A stretch of 63,261 bases of DNA from Synechococcaceae bacterium WB9_2_112. Lineage in GTDB: Bacteria; Cyanobacteriota; Cyanobacteriia; PCC-6307; Cyanobiaceae. The DNA is taken from positions 1 through 63,261 of the forward strand of contig RGUW01000002.1 of NCBI GenBank assembly GCA_010027605.1. The letters run 5' to 3'. Positions 15,747 to 24,087 of this stretch are shown piece by piece (the first letter of the stretch is position 1; the number at the start of each line of letters is the position of its first letter). Made by a program: the position numbers and the translations under genes. The notes beneath the pieces were generated by a model that did not search any database, was not told the DNA's origin, and worked only from the letters and a program-made list of their open reading frames with translations.

Positions 15747-15902
15747 ATGGTTGACCCTGGACGCAGTCTCGGCCTGCGTCTGCTGGCGGTTCTGGGGGCG
15801 TTGTCGTTTCTGATGCTGGGTGTGAGCAGCATCGTGATGCCATTGCTGCAGCCCGCAGAACCGCCGCCAAGGCCCGATCAGCCGAGTCAGGCGGTCGGTT
15901 GA
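15747..15902 (+). CDS. Small single-span membrane protein
   Basis: 51 aa from ATG 15747. A single hydrophobic helix covers about residues 10-30 (LRLLAVLGALSFLMLGVSSI), followed by a short proline-rich tail (PAEPPPRPDQP). Small proteins like this are common in cyanobacterial thylakoid and plasma membranes, but I cannot assign it to a named subunit. An upstream in-frame ATG at 15699 would add 16 hydrophilic residues. The convergent PRXL2-like gene ends 16 nt away. Confidence 0.65.
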   Translation: MVDPGRSLGLRLLAVLGALSFLMLGVSSIVMPLLQPAEPPPRPDQPSQAVG

Positions 15903-15918
15903 GCTCTGCGGTGATGGC

Positions 15919-16650
15919 TCAGCGTTCAGGTTCCAGATAGGGATCCAGGAAGCGAAGGGGGCGCTCCATGGTCGCTGAGAAGCCCAGAATGCCGCGGTCG
16001 CGGTAGCTGTAAAGCACGGAGTCGTCGACCTCGAGCAGGTAGGTGCCACCGCGTTGTGTGATGAAGTCATCGCGGGGTACGTAGGTGCGCCAGTGGCCGA
16101 GCACTTCCACCATGTTCTGCAGTCGCACCGTGGCCAGTTCAAAAGGGCGCAGGTAACCACGCCCGAGCCGGCCAAACAGCGATCCACGGATCGTGAGCAA
16201 CCGGCCCAGCGGCACGACCTGATCAGCGCTGATGCGCTCGGCTGCCTTGCGATCGCCGCTGTACCCCCGCAGCACTTCTGCCAGGGTTCCTGGTGAGCCG
16301 ATGCCGGCACACATGAGCATCAGCCCTGGCCAGGGGCCGCCCGGTGGTTGCAGCCCGGCGTAGAGGCCCAGGGCGCGATGCAGGGTCGGTTCGGCCTCCA
16401 CGACCAGGCGGTTCCTCGGCAGACCGGTGTAGTTGCAGAACCGTGCTGCCCCACTGCTGTTGCCGATGCCAATGGCCTGCAGCGCGATGCCAGCCGCGTC
16501 AAGCCTCGGCAATGCGCCGACCAGAGCCTGGGCATATTCGAGGCTGTCGAAATCACCGAGCTGGCTCAGCACCACCACCAGGCGGCGCTGCCCCCGTGCC
16601 ATGCCGGGGATCTCGGCCAGACGGCTGAGCAGTGCTGCAGGAGCGGTCAT
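15919..16650 (-). CDS. PRXL2-type AhpC/TSA peroxiredoxin-like protein
   Basis: 243 aa. The region RLVVVLSQLGDFDSLEYAQ followed later by FCNYTGLPRNRL resembles the thioredoxin-like PRXL2/FAM213 group found widely in cyanobacteria and plastids, annotated as AhpC/TSA antioxidant enzymes. The C-terminal half contains GGTYLLEVDDSVLYSYRD and GILGFSA. A canonical CxxC at the N-terminal active site is missing, so peroxidase activity is uncertain. It is a single gene divergent from the photolyase by about 70 nt. Confidence 0.75.
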   Translation of the reverse strand: MTAPAALLSRLAEIPGMARGQRRLVVVLSQLGDFDSLEYAQALVGALPRLDAAGIALQAIGIGNSSGAARFCNYTGLPRNRLVVEAEPTLHRALGLYAGLQPPGGPWPGLMLMCAGIGSPGTLAEVLRGYSGDRKAAERISADQVVPLGRLLTIRGSLFGRLGRGYLRPFELATVRLQNMVEVLGHWRTYVPRDDFITQRGGTYLLEVDDSVLYSYRDRGILGFSATMERPLRFLDPYLEPER

Positions 16651-16720
16651 GGGCTGAACCTACCGAGTGCCGCGCTGCGTTCGCGCGACTCTGTTCGGTT
16701 GGCCACAATGACGATCCCCA

Positions 16721-18304
16721 ATGGTGCGGTGCTCGGTCGTGGGCTCTGTGCAGGTCGTCTGGTTCAAGCGGGATCTGCGGATCGTCGACCACGCACCCCT
16801 GTTGGAAGCATCTCGCCGTGGCCCGGTCTTGCCTCTCTATGTGGTGGAGCCCGAGTTGTGGCAGCAACAGGATGCATCGGCCCGGCAGTGGGCGTTCTGC
16901 CGCGAAGCCCTGGCTGAACTGCGCCAGGACCTTGCCGCACTGGGGATGCCGCTGGTCGTGCGTCGTGGTGAGGTGGTCACCCTGCTGGCTCGAGCCCATC
17001 GCCAGTTCGGGATCGCGCACCTCTGGAGTCACGAAGAAACCGGAAACGGCTGGACCTATGCCCGTGACCGCAGGGTCGCAGCCTGGGCCCGCAGCCAGGG
17101 AATTCCCTGGAGCGAACGTCCCCAGTTCGGTGTGGTCAGGCCCCTGCCCAACCGTGAGGGCTGGGCCCGCCGCTGGGAGGCGCGCATGGCCAATCCGGTG
17201 CTGGCTCCTCCAATGGCTCTTGAACCCCTGCAGGGGATTGAATCCGGTCGAATCCCCACCGGCGCCGAGCTCGGACTTGGCGACGATGGCTGTGGCCATC
17301 GGCAAACGGGAGGCCGCAGCAATGGGCTCGAGCATCTGCAGGGCTTCCTGAGGCAGCGCAGCCTGCGCTACCAGCGCGATCTCTCCAATCCAACGCGGGC
17401 CGTGACCAGCTGTTCCCGGCTGTCCGCCCACCTCAGTTGGGGCACTCTCTCCCTGAAGGAGGTGATCCAGGCTTCCCGTCTCCGGCGTGATCAGCTGCTG
17501 GCCAGTGGGGACGCAGGGTGGGCACGGGCGTTGTATCGCTTTGAAGAACGACTCCACTGGCATTGCCACTTCATGCAGAAGCTCGAGGATCAGCCGTCGC
17601 TGGAGTTCAGCGAGTTGCATCCGCACACGGCCGGACTGCGGGAACCCTCGGCCGAGAGGTTGGCGGCCTGGAGCCAGGGACGCACCGGCCTGCCCTTGGT
17701 TGATGCCTGCATGCGCTCACTGATCGCAACGGGATGGCTCAACTTCCGGATGCGGGCCATGCTGCTGTCGGTCGCCAGTTATCAGCTCTGGCTGCCCTGG
17801 CGCGACACCGGCCTGCACCTGGCTCGTCTGTTCATCGATTACGAGCCAGGCATCCACTGGAGTCAGTGTCAGATGCAGTCGGGAACGACCGGGATCAACA
17901 CCATTCGTATCTACAACCCGCTCAAGCAGGCTCTGGATCACGACCCCCGGGGGGTGTTCGTGCGTCGCTGGTTACCCGAACTGGCTCAGGTTCCTGCCGT
18001 GCACCTGCATCAGCCCTGGACCATGGACGGGGAGACCCAGCGGCGCAGTGGCTGTGTGCTGGGTCGCGACTATCCCAGCCCCATCGTCGATTGGCTGGAG
18101 GCTGCGGCCCAGGCCCGTGATCGCCTCTGGGCGTTGCGTCGACAGGCCGGTTTTGGCACGGTCGCCGACGCCATTCAGCGCCGCCATGGCTCCCGGCGGG
18201 CGGGTCTGCCCCAAACGGCGTCGACGGGTCGACGCAGAGGCGGCGTGGCTGCTGTCGGGACCGGCGCCCAACAGCTCTGCTTCGATCTCAATCAGCTGAT
18301 CTGA
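16721..18304 (+). CDS. Photolyase/cryptochrome family flavoprotein
   Basis: 527 aa. The N-terminal antenna-like Rossmann domain begins VVWFKRDLRIVDHAPLLEAS. The C-terminal FAD-binding domain includes the helix region with LHWHCHFMQKLEDQP near residue 280, GLPLVDACMRSLIATGWLNFRMR, and QSGTTGINTIRIYNP with WLPEL. The family repairs UV dimers or acts as a blue-light sensor. This branch differs from standard CPD photolyases in the ATG-rich active-site segment, so repair activity is not certain. GTG 16748 (giving VQVVWFKRD) is an alternative start closer to the domain boundary. Its last 13 nt overlap the convergent transporter gene. Confidence 0.85.
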   Translation: MVRCSVVGSVQVVWFKRDLRIVDHAPLLEASRRGPVLPLYVVEPELWQQQDASARQWAFCREALAELRQDLAALGMPLVVRRGEVVTLLARAHRQFGIAHLWSHEETGNGWTYARDRRVAAWARSQGIPWSERPQFGVVRPLPNREGWARRWEARMANPVLAPPMALEPLQGIESGRIPTGAELGLGDDGCGHRQTGGRSNGLEHLQGFLRQRSLRYQRDLSNPTRAVTSCSRLSAHLSWGTLSLKEVIQASRLRRDQLLASGDAGWARALYRFEERLHWHCHFMQKLEDQPSLEFSELHPHTAGLREPSAERLAAWSQGRTGLPLVDACMRSLIATGWLNFRMRAMLLSVASYQLWLPWRDTGLHLARLFIDYEPGIHWSQCQMQSGTTGINTIRIYNPLKQALDHDPRGVFVRRWLPELAQVPAVHLHQPWTMDGETQRRSGCVLGRDYPSPIVDWLEAAAQARDRLWALRRQAGFGTVADAIQRRHGSRRAGLPQTASTGRRRGGVAAVGTGAQQLCFDLNQLI

Positions 18305-19068
18305 CTGAGGAACTGTCGGCTGCGCGGATGCTGCGGGGCCGAGAAGAACTGCTCCGGCGGGGCGATTTCGACCACGTCGCCATCGGCCATCAGCACCACC
18401 CGGTCGGCGACCTGACGGGCAAAGCGCACTTCATGGGTCACAACGACCATGGTCATGCCCTCCTTGGCCAGCTCCTGCATGACCATCAGCACCTCCTGCA
18501 CCATCTCGGGATCCAGGGCGCTGGTCGGTTCATCAAACAGCAGGATGCGGGGTTCCATGCACAGCGAGCGGGCGATCGCCACCCGTTGCTGCTGCCCACC
18601 GGAGAGCTGACCAGGAAACTTGTGCGCCTGTTCGTGGATGCCGACACGCCCGAGCAGCTCCAGGGCCTGCTTCTGGACCTCGGCCTTGTTGCGATGGCGC
18701 ACCAGGGTGGGTGCCAGGGTCAGGTTGTCGAGCACGCTCAGGTGCGGAAACAGGTTGAACTGCTGGAAGACCATCCCCACTTCGCGGCGGATGGCGTCGA
18801 TGCGGCGCACGTCATCGGAAAGTTCGATGCCATCGACGACGATGGAGCCCTTCTGAAAGTCTTCAAGGGCGTTGAAGGTTCGCAGGAAGGTGCTCTTGCC
18901 GGAACCCGACGGCCCCATGATCACCACGACCTCGCCCTGATGCACGGTCAGGTTGACCCCACGCAGGGCATGGAACCCGTTGGGGTACCACTTCTCGACC
19001 CCGCGGGCCTCGATCATGACGGCGCGCGGGTCGGCTGCGGTGTCAAGGCTGGGCATGGCTTCGGTCAT
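18292..19068 (-). CDS. bztD: Polar amino acid ABC importer, ATPase
   Basis: 258 aa. Walker A GPSGSGKST around residue 52, Q-loop VFQQFNLFPHL, signature LSGGQQQR, Walker B ILLFDEPTSALD and the switch THEVRFA place it in the polar amino acid GlnQ/AapP/BztD group. It powers a transporter for acidic and neutral amino acids; the cyanobacterial counterpart is the Nat/Bgt system ATPase. It is the last gene of the four-gene reverse-strand operon and overlaps the preceding permease by 4 nt. The paralogous ATPase at 6780 belongs to a different family. Confidence 0.92.
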   Translation of the reverse strand: MTEAMPSLDTAADPRAVMIEARGVEKWYPNGFHALRGVNLTVHQGEVVVIMGPSGSGKSTFLRTFNALEDFQKGSIVVDGIELSDDVRRIDAIRREVGMVFQQFNLFPHLSVLDNLTLAPTLVRHRNKAEVQKQALELLGRVGIHEQAHKFPGQLSGGQQQRVAIARSLCMEPRILLFDEPTSALDPEMVQEVLMVMQELAKEGMTMVVVTHEVRFARQVADRVVLMADGDVVEIAPPEQFFSAPQHPRSRQFLSQIS

Positions 19069-20264
19069 GGTTCAGAACGCAGGCTGTGGCGGTTGAGGCG
19101 ATGTTCCAGGGCCCGGCTGCCCAGCCCCAGGGCTGCGCAGCAGCACCAGAAGAGAACGGCCAGCACCAGATACACCTCGGCATTGCGACCCAGAAATTCA
19201 GGGTTGGCCATCACGGCGCGGGCGACGCCGAGCAGATCGAGCAGACCGATCAGCGACAGCAACGTGGTGTCCTGCAGCAGGGTGATGAACTGCCCCACCG
19301 TGGCGGGCAAGGCCACACGCAGGGCCTGGGGCAACACCACATGCAGCAGGGTCTGGGCCATGTTCAGTCCCAGTGAGCGGGCGGCTTCCCATTGGCCCCG
19401 GGGCAGGGCGGCCAGGCCGGCCCGCACGGCCTCGGCCACATAGGCGGCGGCAAAGCAGGTGAGGATCCAGGCGGCCCGCCAGACGCGATCGGGAGCCAGA
19501 CCCCCGGGCAGCAGGAACCCGAGGATGTTCTGCCCCAGAAACAGCAGGGTGATCAGCGGCGCCCCGCGGATGAACTCGATGTAGAGCGTTGAACACCAGC
19601 GCAGCAGGGGCAGGGCACTGCGCCGTCCCAGGGCCAGGGCGATCCCAAGTGGAAAGCACACCAGGATCGCGAAACTGGCTTCGATCAGGGTGAGCAGCAG
19701 ACCGCCCCACTGGGACGGTCTGACCGTCATCAGCCCCAGGCCACCGCCGATCAGCCCCAGGCCCAGCAGGTAAAGCACCGGCCAGGCGAGCGGCAGCAGA
19801 CGACGCCAGCGCAGCGGCAGTGCCGCTCCCCAGCAACCGGCAGCCCAGCGACCCAGAAGCAGCAATCCGGTGATCCACCACCAGCGTTGCTGGATGGGTG
19901 CCGTGAGCCCCAGGCTCGCTGGCAACACCACACCGAGCACAAGCAGCACGGCTGCGGCGAGGCGATCGCTGCGCGGCCAGCCCCGCCCGCGCAGCAGCCC
20001 CCACGTGATCCCTGCTGCACCGCACAGCAGTGCGGTCAACAGCCATAGGCGCCACTGCTGCTCCAACGGGTAGCGACCGACCACCAGCAGGGTGCTGTTG
20101 GCCTGGACAACGGCCCAGTCGGCCTGGGTCAGGGCCCAGTGCAGCAGCGCCTGCAGCCCGGCGCCGAGGCCGACGACCAGGCCCACGCTGATCAGGCCGT
20201 CGAGCGGGGTGGCAAACAGTTCGCGGCGCAGTCGGCTCGCCAGTGGCAACAGACGGTGGTTCAT
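19065..20264 (-). CDS. bztC: Polar amino acid ABC importer, permease C
   Basis: 399 aa from ATG 20264 (MNHRLLPLASRL). The frame stays open further upstream, but that part is antisense-like noise inside the preceding gene. Numerous hydrophobic helices are present; the C-terminal half has the permease coupling segment LPRGQWEAARSLGLNMAQTL followed by PQALRVALPA. The N-terminal extension with extra helices is typical of AapM/BztC compared with AapQ/BztB. TGA of bztB and ATG of bztC overlap by 1 nt (TGATG), and the end overlaps bztD by 4 nt, so the set is translationally coupled. Confidence 0.9.
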   Translation of the reverse strand: MNHRLLPLASRLRRELFATPLDGLISVGLVVGLGAGLQALLHWALTQADWAVVQANSTLLVVGRYPLEQQWRLWLLTALLCGAAGITWGLLRGRGWPRSDRLAAAVLLVLGVVLPASLGLTAPIQQRWWWITGLLLLGRWAAGCWGAALPLRWRRLLPLAWPVLYLLGLGLIGGGLGLMTVRPSQWGGLLLTLIEASFAILVCFPLGIALALGRRSALPLLRWCSTLYIEFIRGAPLITLLFLGQNILGFLLPGGLAPDRVWRAAWILTCFAAAYVAEAVRAGLAALPRGQWEAARSLGLNMAQTLLHVVLPQALRVALPATVGQFITLLQDTTLLSLIGLLDLLGVARAVMANPEFLGRNAEVYLVLAVLFWCCCAALGLGSRALEHRLNRHSLRSEP

Positions 20265-21211
20265 CAGCGCTCCTGGATCTGCACCAGCTGATTGAGACGG
20301 TTCATCAGCAGGGAAATGATCAGATCGATCGCCAGATAGGTGCCCAGCAGGATCAGCACCACCTCCACGGCGCGGCCCGTCTGGTTGAGGGTGGTCTCGG
20401 CCACTGAATAGAGATCGCTGTAGCCGCAGGCCACCGCCAGCGACGAGTTCTTGGCCAGGGAGATGTACTGGCTGTTGAGGCCGGGCACGATCACGCGCAG
20501 GGCCTGGGGCAGCACGATGCGCGAGAGGGTCTGACCAGGGGTGAACCCCAGCGAACGGGCAGCCTCCCATTGGCCCCGGGGCACCGCGGCCACTCCACCG
20601 CGCACCACCTCGGCGATGAAGGCGCCGCTGTGGATGATCAAACCGGTCAGCAGGGCAGCAAATTCGAGGGTGATGCGCAAACTGCCATGCCACACCCCGT
20701 CAATCAGCTGGGTCGAGCCCAGGTAGAGCCCCGATTTGGCCAGCACCGCCCAGGGGAGCTGAATGGCGGCAGTGCCATTGGGCAGGCTCAGGAACACCAC
20801 GAAATACCAGAACAGCAGCTGCAGCAACAACGGCACATTGCGGATCAACTCCACATAGGTGCGCGACAGGCGTCGCAGCAGACCGTTGCTGCTGAACGCG
20901 GCCGAGCCGACCAGCGTTCCGAGCGCGGTGGCCCCAATCAGTCCGATCAGCACCACGCGCACGGTGTTGACCAGGCCGGCCAACAGGGCACGCCAGTAGG
21001 GCAATTCGGCATTGAACGGCAGCAGCGTCTCAGAGATGTCGAAGCCCGCCGGCAGGTTGAGCCAGCGCCAGCTGAGCAGCAGACCTGCGGCGCTCAGGTT
21101 GCGCACCAGGTTGCCCAGCAACAAGGCGATCGTCACCAGCACAAGCAGGCCGACAACGGCCTGAACAAGCAGGGGCAGAAGCCGCCGGTTGCGCCACCAG
21201 GGAGTGTTCAT
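20264..21211 (-). CDS. bztB: Polar amino acid ABC importer, permease B
   Basis: 315 aa. The long first periplasmic loop with LPAGFDISETLLPF is typical of AapQ/BztB. The coupling motif VPRGQWEAARSLGFTPGQ and the PQALRVIVPGLNSQY segment follow around residue 220. Probable inner-membrane permease subunit pairing with bztC. Start ATG 21211 overlaps the bztA stop by 1 nt. The organism-specific substrates are likely glutamate, glutamine, aspartate and neutral amino acids, by homology only. Confidence 0.92.
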   Translation of the reverse strand: MNTPWWRNRRLLPLLVQAVVGLLVLVTIALLLGNLVRNLSAAGLLLSWRWLNLPAGFDISETLLPFNAELPYWRALLAGLVNTVRVVLIGLIGATALGTLVGSAAFSSNGLLRRLSRTYVELIRNVPLLLQLLFWYFVVFLSLPNGTAAIQLPWAVLAKSGLYLGSTQLIDGVWHGSLRITLEFAALLTGLIIHSGAFIAEVVRGGVAAVPRGQWEAARSLGFTPGQTLSRIVLPQALRVIVPGLNSQYISLAKNSSLAVACGYSDLYSVAETTLNQTGRAVEVVLILLGTYLAIDLIISLLMNRLNQLVQIQER

Positions 21212-22272
21212 CAGCGAAATGGTGGCGCGTAGATCAGACCGCCTGACTTCCAGGAGCGGTTCAGACCCCGTTCGAGTCTGAGCACCGAACCCGAGCCCAC
21301 GTTGCGCTCGAAGACTTCGCCGTAGTTGCCCACGGCCCTGATCGCTTGAACCACAAAATCGGGGCTGAGGCCCAGCTGTTGACCGAAATCGCCCTCGATG
21401 CCCAGGAACCGCCGCAGATCGGCCAGGTTGGGATTGGCCCTCGCTTCGCTGACCTTGGCCTCGACGTTGGCCTGGGTGATGCCGAGTTCCTCGGCCTGCA
21501 TCAGCGCATAGATCGTCCAGCGCACCGCATCACTCCACAGGGGATCGCCGTTGACGGTGGCGGGGGCCAACGGTTCTTTGCTGATCACATCTGGCAGCAG
21601 CACATGGTCACCGGGATTGGGGAAGCCGGTGCGCTTGGCCGCCAGCTGGGAGCGATCCGTCGTCACCGCAGCGCAGCGTCCCTGCAGGTAGGCGGCATAG
21701 GTCTGATCCGAGGTCTGGAACTTGAGCGGTGTGTAGGGCTGCTTCAACTCACGCATGCGGTCGGCCAGGTTGAGCTCGCTCGTCGTGCCGGTCTCGACAC
21801 AGATCGGTTTGCCGCTCAATCCCTTGATGTCGGTGATGCCGCTGGCCTTGGGCACCATCAATCCCTGGCCGTCGTAAAAGACGACGGGAGCAAAGCTGAG
21901 TCCGTTGCCGCCGGCGGCGTCGCGACTCAGGGTGTAGGTGGTGTTGCGCGACAGCAGATCGACTTCTCCGCTGGCCAGCGCTGCGAAGCGCTCGCTGGGG
22001 TTCAGGTCGCGATACTGGACTTTGCCGGGGTCTCCCAGCACCGCAGCGGCCGTGGCACGGCAGATGTCCACATCGAGGCCCACATAGGATCCGTCGCCTT
22101 CAACGCTGCTGAACCCCGGCAATGTGCCCTGCACACCACAGATGAGCTCGCCGCGGCCTTTGATCAGGGCCATCTTCTGACTCTGAAGGCTGCCCTCGTC
22201 ACTGGCACAGCCCGCCAGGGCGAGACCGAACAGACCCGCCAGAGAGATCAGCAGCCGTTGTCGCAGGGCCAT
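21211..22272 (-). CDS. bztA: Polar amino acid ABC importer, binding lipoprotein
   Basis: 353 aa. A hydrophobic leader ends in a lipobox ALAGC with Cys22, so it is a lipid-anchored periplasmic protein. The mature domain follows the AapJ/BztA pattern: RGELICGVQGTLPGFS, YVGLDVDICRA, SERFAALASGEVDLLSRNTT and CVETGTTSELN. It binds amino acids for the permeases and ATPase encoded just downstream. It is the first gene of the operon; the 250-nt region upstream holds its promoter, though I could not identify a consensus NtcA site there. Confidence 0.93.
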   Translation of the reverse strand: MALRQRLLISLAGLFGLALAGCASDEGSLQSQKMALIKGRGELICGVQGTLPGFSSVEGDGSYVGLDVDICRATAAAVLGDPGKVQYRDLNPSERFAALASGEVDLLSRNTTYTLSRDAAGGNGLSFAPVVFYDGQGLMVPKASGITDIKGLSGKPICVETGTTSELNLADRMRELKQPYTPLKFQTSDQTYAAYLQGRCAAVTTDRSQLAAKRTGFPNPGDHVLLPDVISKEPLAPATVNGDPLWSDAVRWTIYALMQAEELGITQANVEAKVSEARANPNLADLRRFLGIEGDFGQQLGLSPDFVVQAIRAVGNYGEVFERNVGSGSVLRLERGLNRSWKSGGLIYAPPFR

Positions 22273-22528
22273 CAGGGGTGGATCGATCGCCGCAGTTTGT
22301 CAGCAGATCACCCGGGGCCGCCGTTCATTCGGCAACCAGCCTCGTCAGCGCGGCAACCGCAGGCCACCCCAATTCCGAACTTACCCACCTCATTGCACGG
22401 GCTCTTGACCACAGTCAAGTGTTGGGCCCGAGGCCCAGGCTTGCGGGCGTCATGGCCGCCTGTTGCTGTCTGATCGGAATCCCATGGCTACCATCGAACG
22501 GGTTCGCCAGGTTGTTTGCTGAACCCGG

Positions 22529-22726
22529 GTGCGGGAGGACTGGGTTCCCGGCCCGAACCTTGAGCGCAGGCAGGATCTGAGCAGCGATGAACGCTTCGCC
22601 GGTCAGTCAGCCGTTTTCTGGCCCGACGCCAATGGGGAGTTCAAAGTCACACTGGGACAGTTGGCCAATCTCAAGGGGCTGCAACCTTCGGGTTGGAGTG
22701 CACCCCGCATGGCCTTTGCAAGCTGA
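22529..22726 (+). CDS. Candidate 65-aa hypothetical protein
   Basis: GTG 22529 opens a 65-codon frame. The product (VREDWVPGPNLERRQD, then SAVFWPDANGEFKVTLGQLANLKG) has a normal globular composition, and codon use resembles nearby genes, unlike most chance frames here. No family is recognised. It lies between the divergent bztA promoter and the palindrome at 22829. Confidence 0.45.
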   Translation: MREDWVPGPNLERRQDLSSDERFAGQSAVFWPDANGEFKVTLGQLANLKGLQPSGWSAPRMAFAS

Positions 22727-22828
22727 CGCTGCATTGCAGATCGGTTCCTGACTGGGCACCGTTGACGCGTGATCTCAGGTCTTGAGCAGAGCATCTGCAG
22801 CATGGCCCAGCGCTGCATTGTTTGTTGC

Positions 22829-22847
22829 CCTGATCAGACTGATCAGG
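22829..22847. promoter_or_regulatory. Perfect 9-1-9 palindrome, candidate operator
   Basis: CCTGATCAG, one A, then CTGATCAGG. It ends 28 nt before ATG 22876 of a membrane-protein gene that overlaps a ZIP metal transporter. Perfect dyads of this size suggest a dimeric repressor site. It does not match the cyanobacterial Zur or NtcA consensus. Confidence 0.45.
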
Positions 22848-22875
22848 CCTTTCAGCGGAGCAGTTGGCTGGTCGA

Positions 22876-23301
22876 ATGATGGTTGACCATGGCCTGCGTC
22901 TGGCAGGTCTTTGGATGGCCTGGCTCCTGGTGATGCTTTATCACGTGGAGTTGGGTTTGATGCCTCTGTTCCATGGATTGCCAGTGGAGATCAAATCCCA
23001 TGTGCCTCCGGCAAGGCTTCCGGCGGTGTTCATGGCAATGCTGATCTATTTCCTGCTGCCGTTGTTGGCGCTGCTGCTGACGATTCACGCCCTTTCAGCA
23101 CCGCAAAGTTGGAGCAACAGCGCTGGTTGGCGCAGTGCACAGTTCTGGTTCAGCGTGGTTTACACGATCAGCAATGCCATGCATTTGATTGCCGACATCC
23201 GCATTCCTGATTCCAGAAGTGACCAGGTTCTGTTGATGGTCGTTCTGACCGCGCTCGGCCTGTTGATCAACCGGGAGGCCTGGTTGTGGTCGCGGGGCTG
23301 A
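22876..23301 (+). CDS. Four-helix integral membrane protein
   Basis: 141 aa from ATG 22876 (an adjacent ATG at 22879 is possible). Hydrophobic helices lie near residues 8-26, 48-70, 85-102 and 115-132. Histidines (YHVELG, FHGLP, MHLIAD) sit near membrane borders. I do not recognise the family. It overlaps the ZIP transporter by 16 nt and is probably co-expressed with it, which suggests a role linked to metal handling, but that is inference. Confidence 0.75.
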   Translation: MMVDHGLRLAGLWMAWLLVMLYHVELGLMPLFHGLPVEIKSHVPPARLPAVFMAMLIYFLLPLLALLLTIHALSAPQSWSNSAGWRSAQFWFSVVYTISNAMHLIADIRIPDSRSDQVLLMVVLTALGLLINREAWLWSRG

Positions 23302-24035
23302 ATGCCCTGTTGATCATTGCGGCCGGTGGGCTGCTGATGAACCTGATCACCCTGGTTGGCGGGCTGACGGTGTTCCTGTCACCGCGGCGTCAGGAACGGT
23401 TGCTGCTGCCTCTGATCGCGCTGGCGGCGGGCTCCCTGTTAGGCGGCGCCCTGTTTCACATGCTTCCTCAGGGTTTGGTGGCCCTGACACCGTTGGCGGC
23501 CGGCAGCTGTCTGGCGGCTGGCTTCAGCCTGTTTCTGGGGCTCGAGCAATGGCTTCGCTGGCACCACTCCCATCACCCCAGGGTCAACACGGTCCAACCT
23601 GTGGCCCTGTTGGTGCTGCTGGGCGATGCGCTGCACAATTTCGTGGGTGGACTGGGCATCGCCAGCACCTTTCTGATCAATCCGGCTGCGGGTGCGGCTG
23701 CCTGGTTGGCTGCTGCTGCCCATGAGCTGCCGCAGGAGCTGGGTGACTACGGCGTGCTGGTGCACAGCGGTTGGCGCCCCGCCGATGCCCTGCGCTGGAA
23801 TTTCATCTCAGGACTCACCTTCCCGTTGGGTGGGCTGCTGGCCTGGTTGTTGGCTGGTTCCCTGCCGTTGCCGGCTCTGGTGGCGTTTGCCGCGGGCAAC
23901 TTTCTCTACATCGCCGCTTCGGATCTGGTGCCCGAAATCAAGGCCCAGACGACGGCCAGGGAGGCCGCGCAGAGTGTTGGTTGGTTTGCCGCTGGTTTGC
24001 TGCTGCTGTGGCTGCTGGCGATGGCCGAACACTGA
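23286..24035 (+). CDS. ZIP-family metal transporter
   Basis: 249 aa from GTG 23286, inside the end of the upstream gene. It has the ZIP pattern: helices 1-3, a His-containing loop (HHSHHPRVN) near residue 98, then the metal-binding helix pair with DALHNFVGGLGIA and AAAHELPQELGDYGV around residues 118-160. ZIP proteins move divalent cations such as zinc or iron into the cytoplasm. The short histidine loop and the HELPQE motif are the strongest evidence. The metal is unknown. Confidence 0.9.
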   Translation: MVAGLNALLIIAAGGLLMNLITLVGGLTVFLSPRRQERLLLPLIALAAGSLLGGALFHMLPQGLVALTPLAAGSCLAAGFSLFLGLEQWLRWHHSHHPRVNTVQPVALLVLLGDALHNFVGGLGIASTFLINPAAGAAAWLAAAAHELPQELGDYGVLVHSGWRPADALRWNFISGLTFPLGGLLAWLLAGSLPLPALVAFAAGNFLYIAASDLVPEIKAQTTAREAAQSVGWFAAGLLLLWLLAMAEH

Positions 24036-24087
24036 TCAATCGCCGACTCGGTAGCGGTTGGTGCTTCAGCTGCCGCGCCGGTACGCG

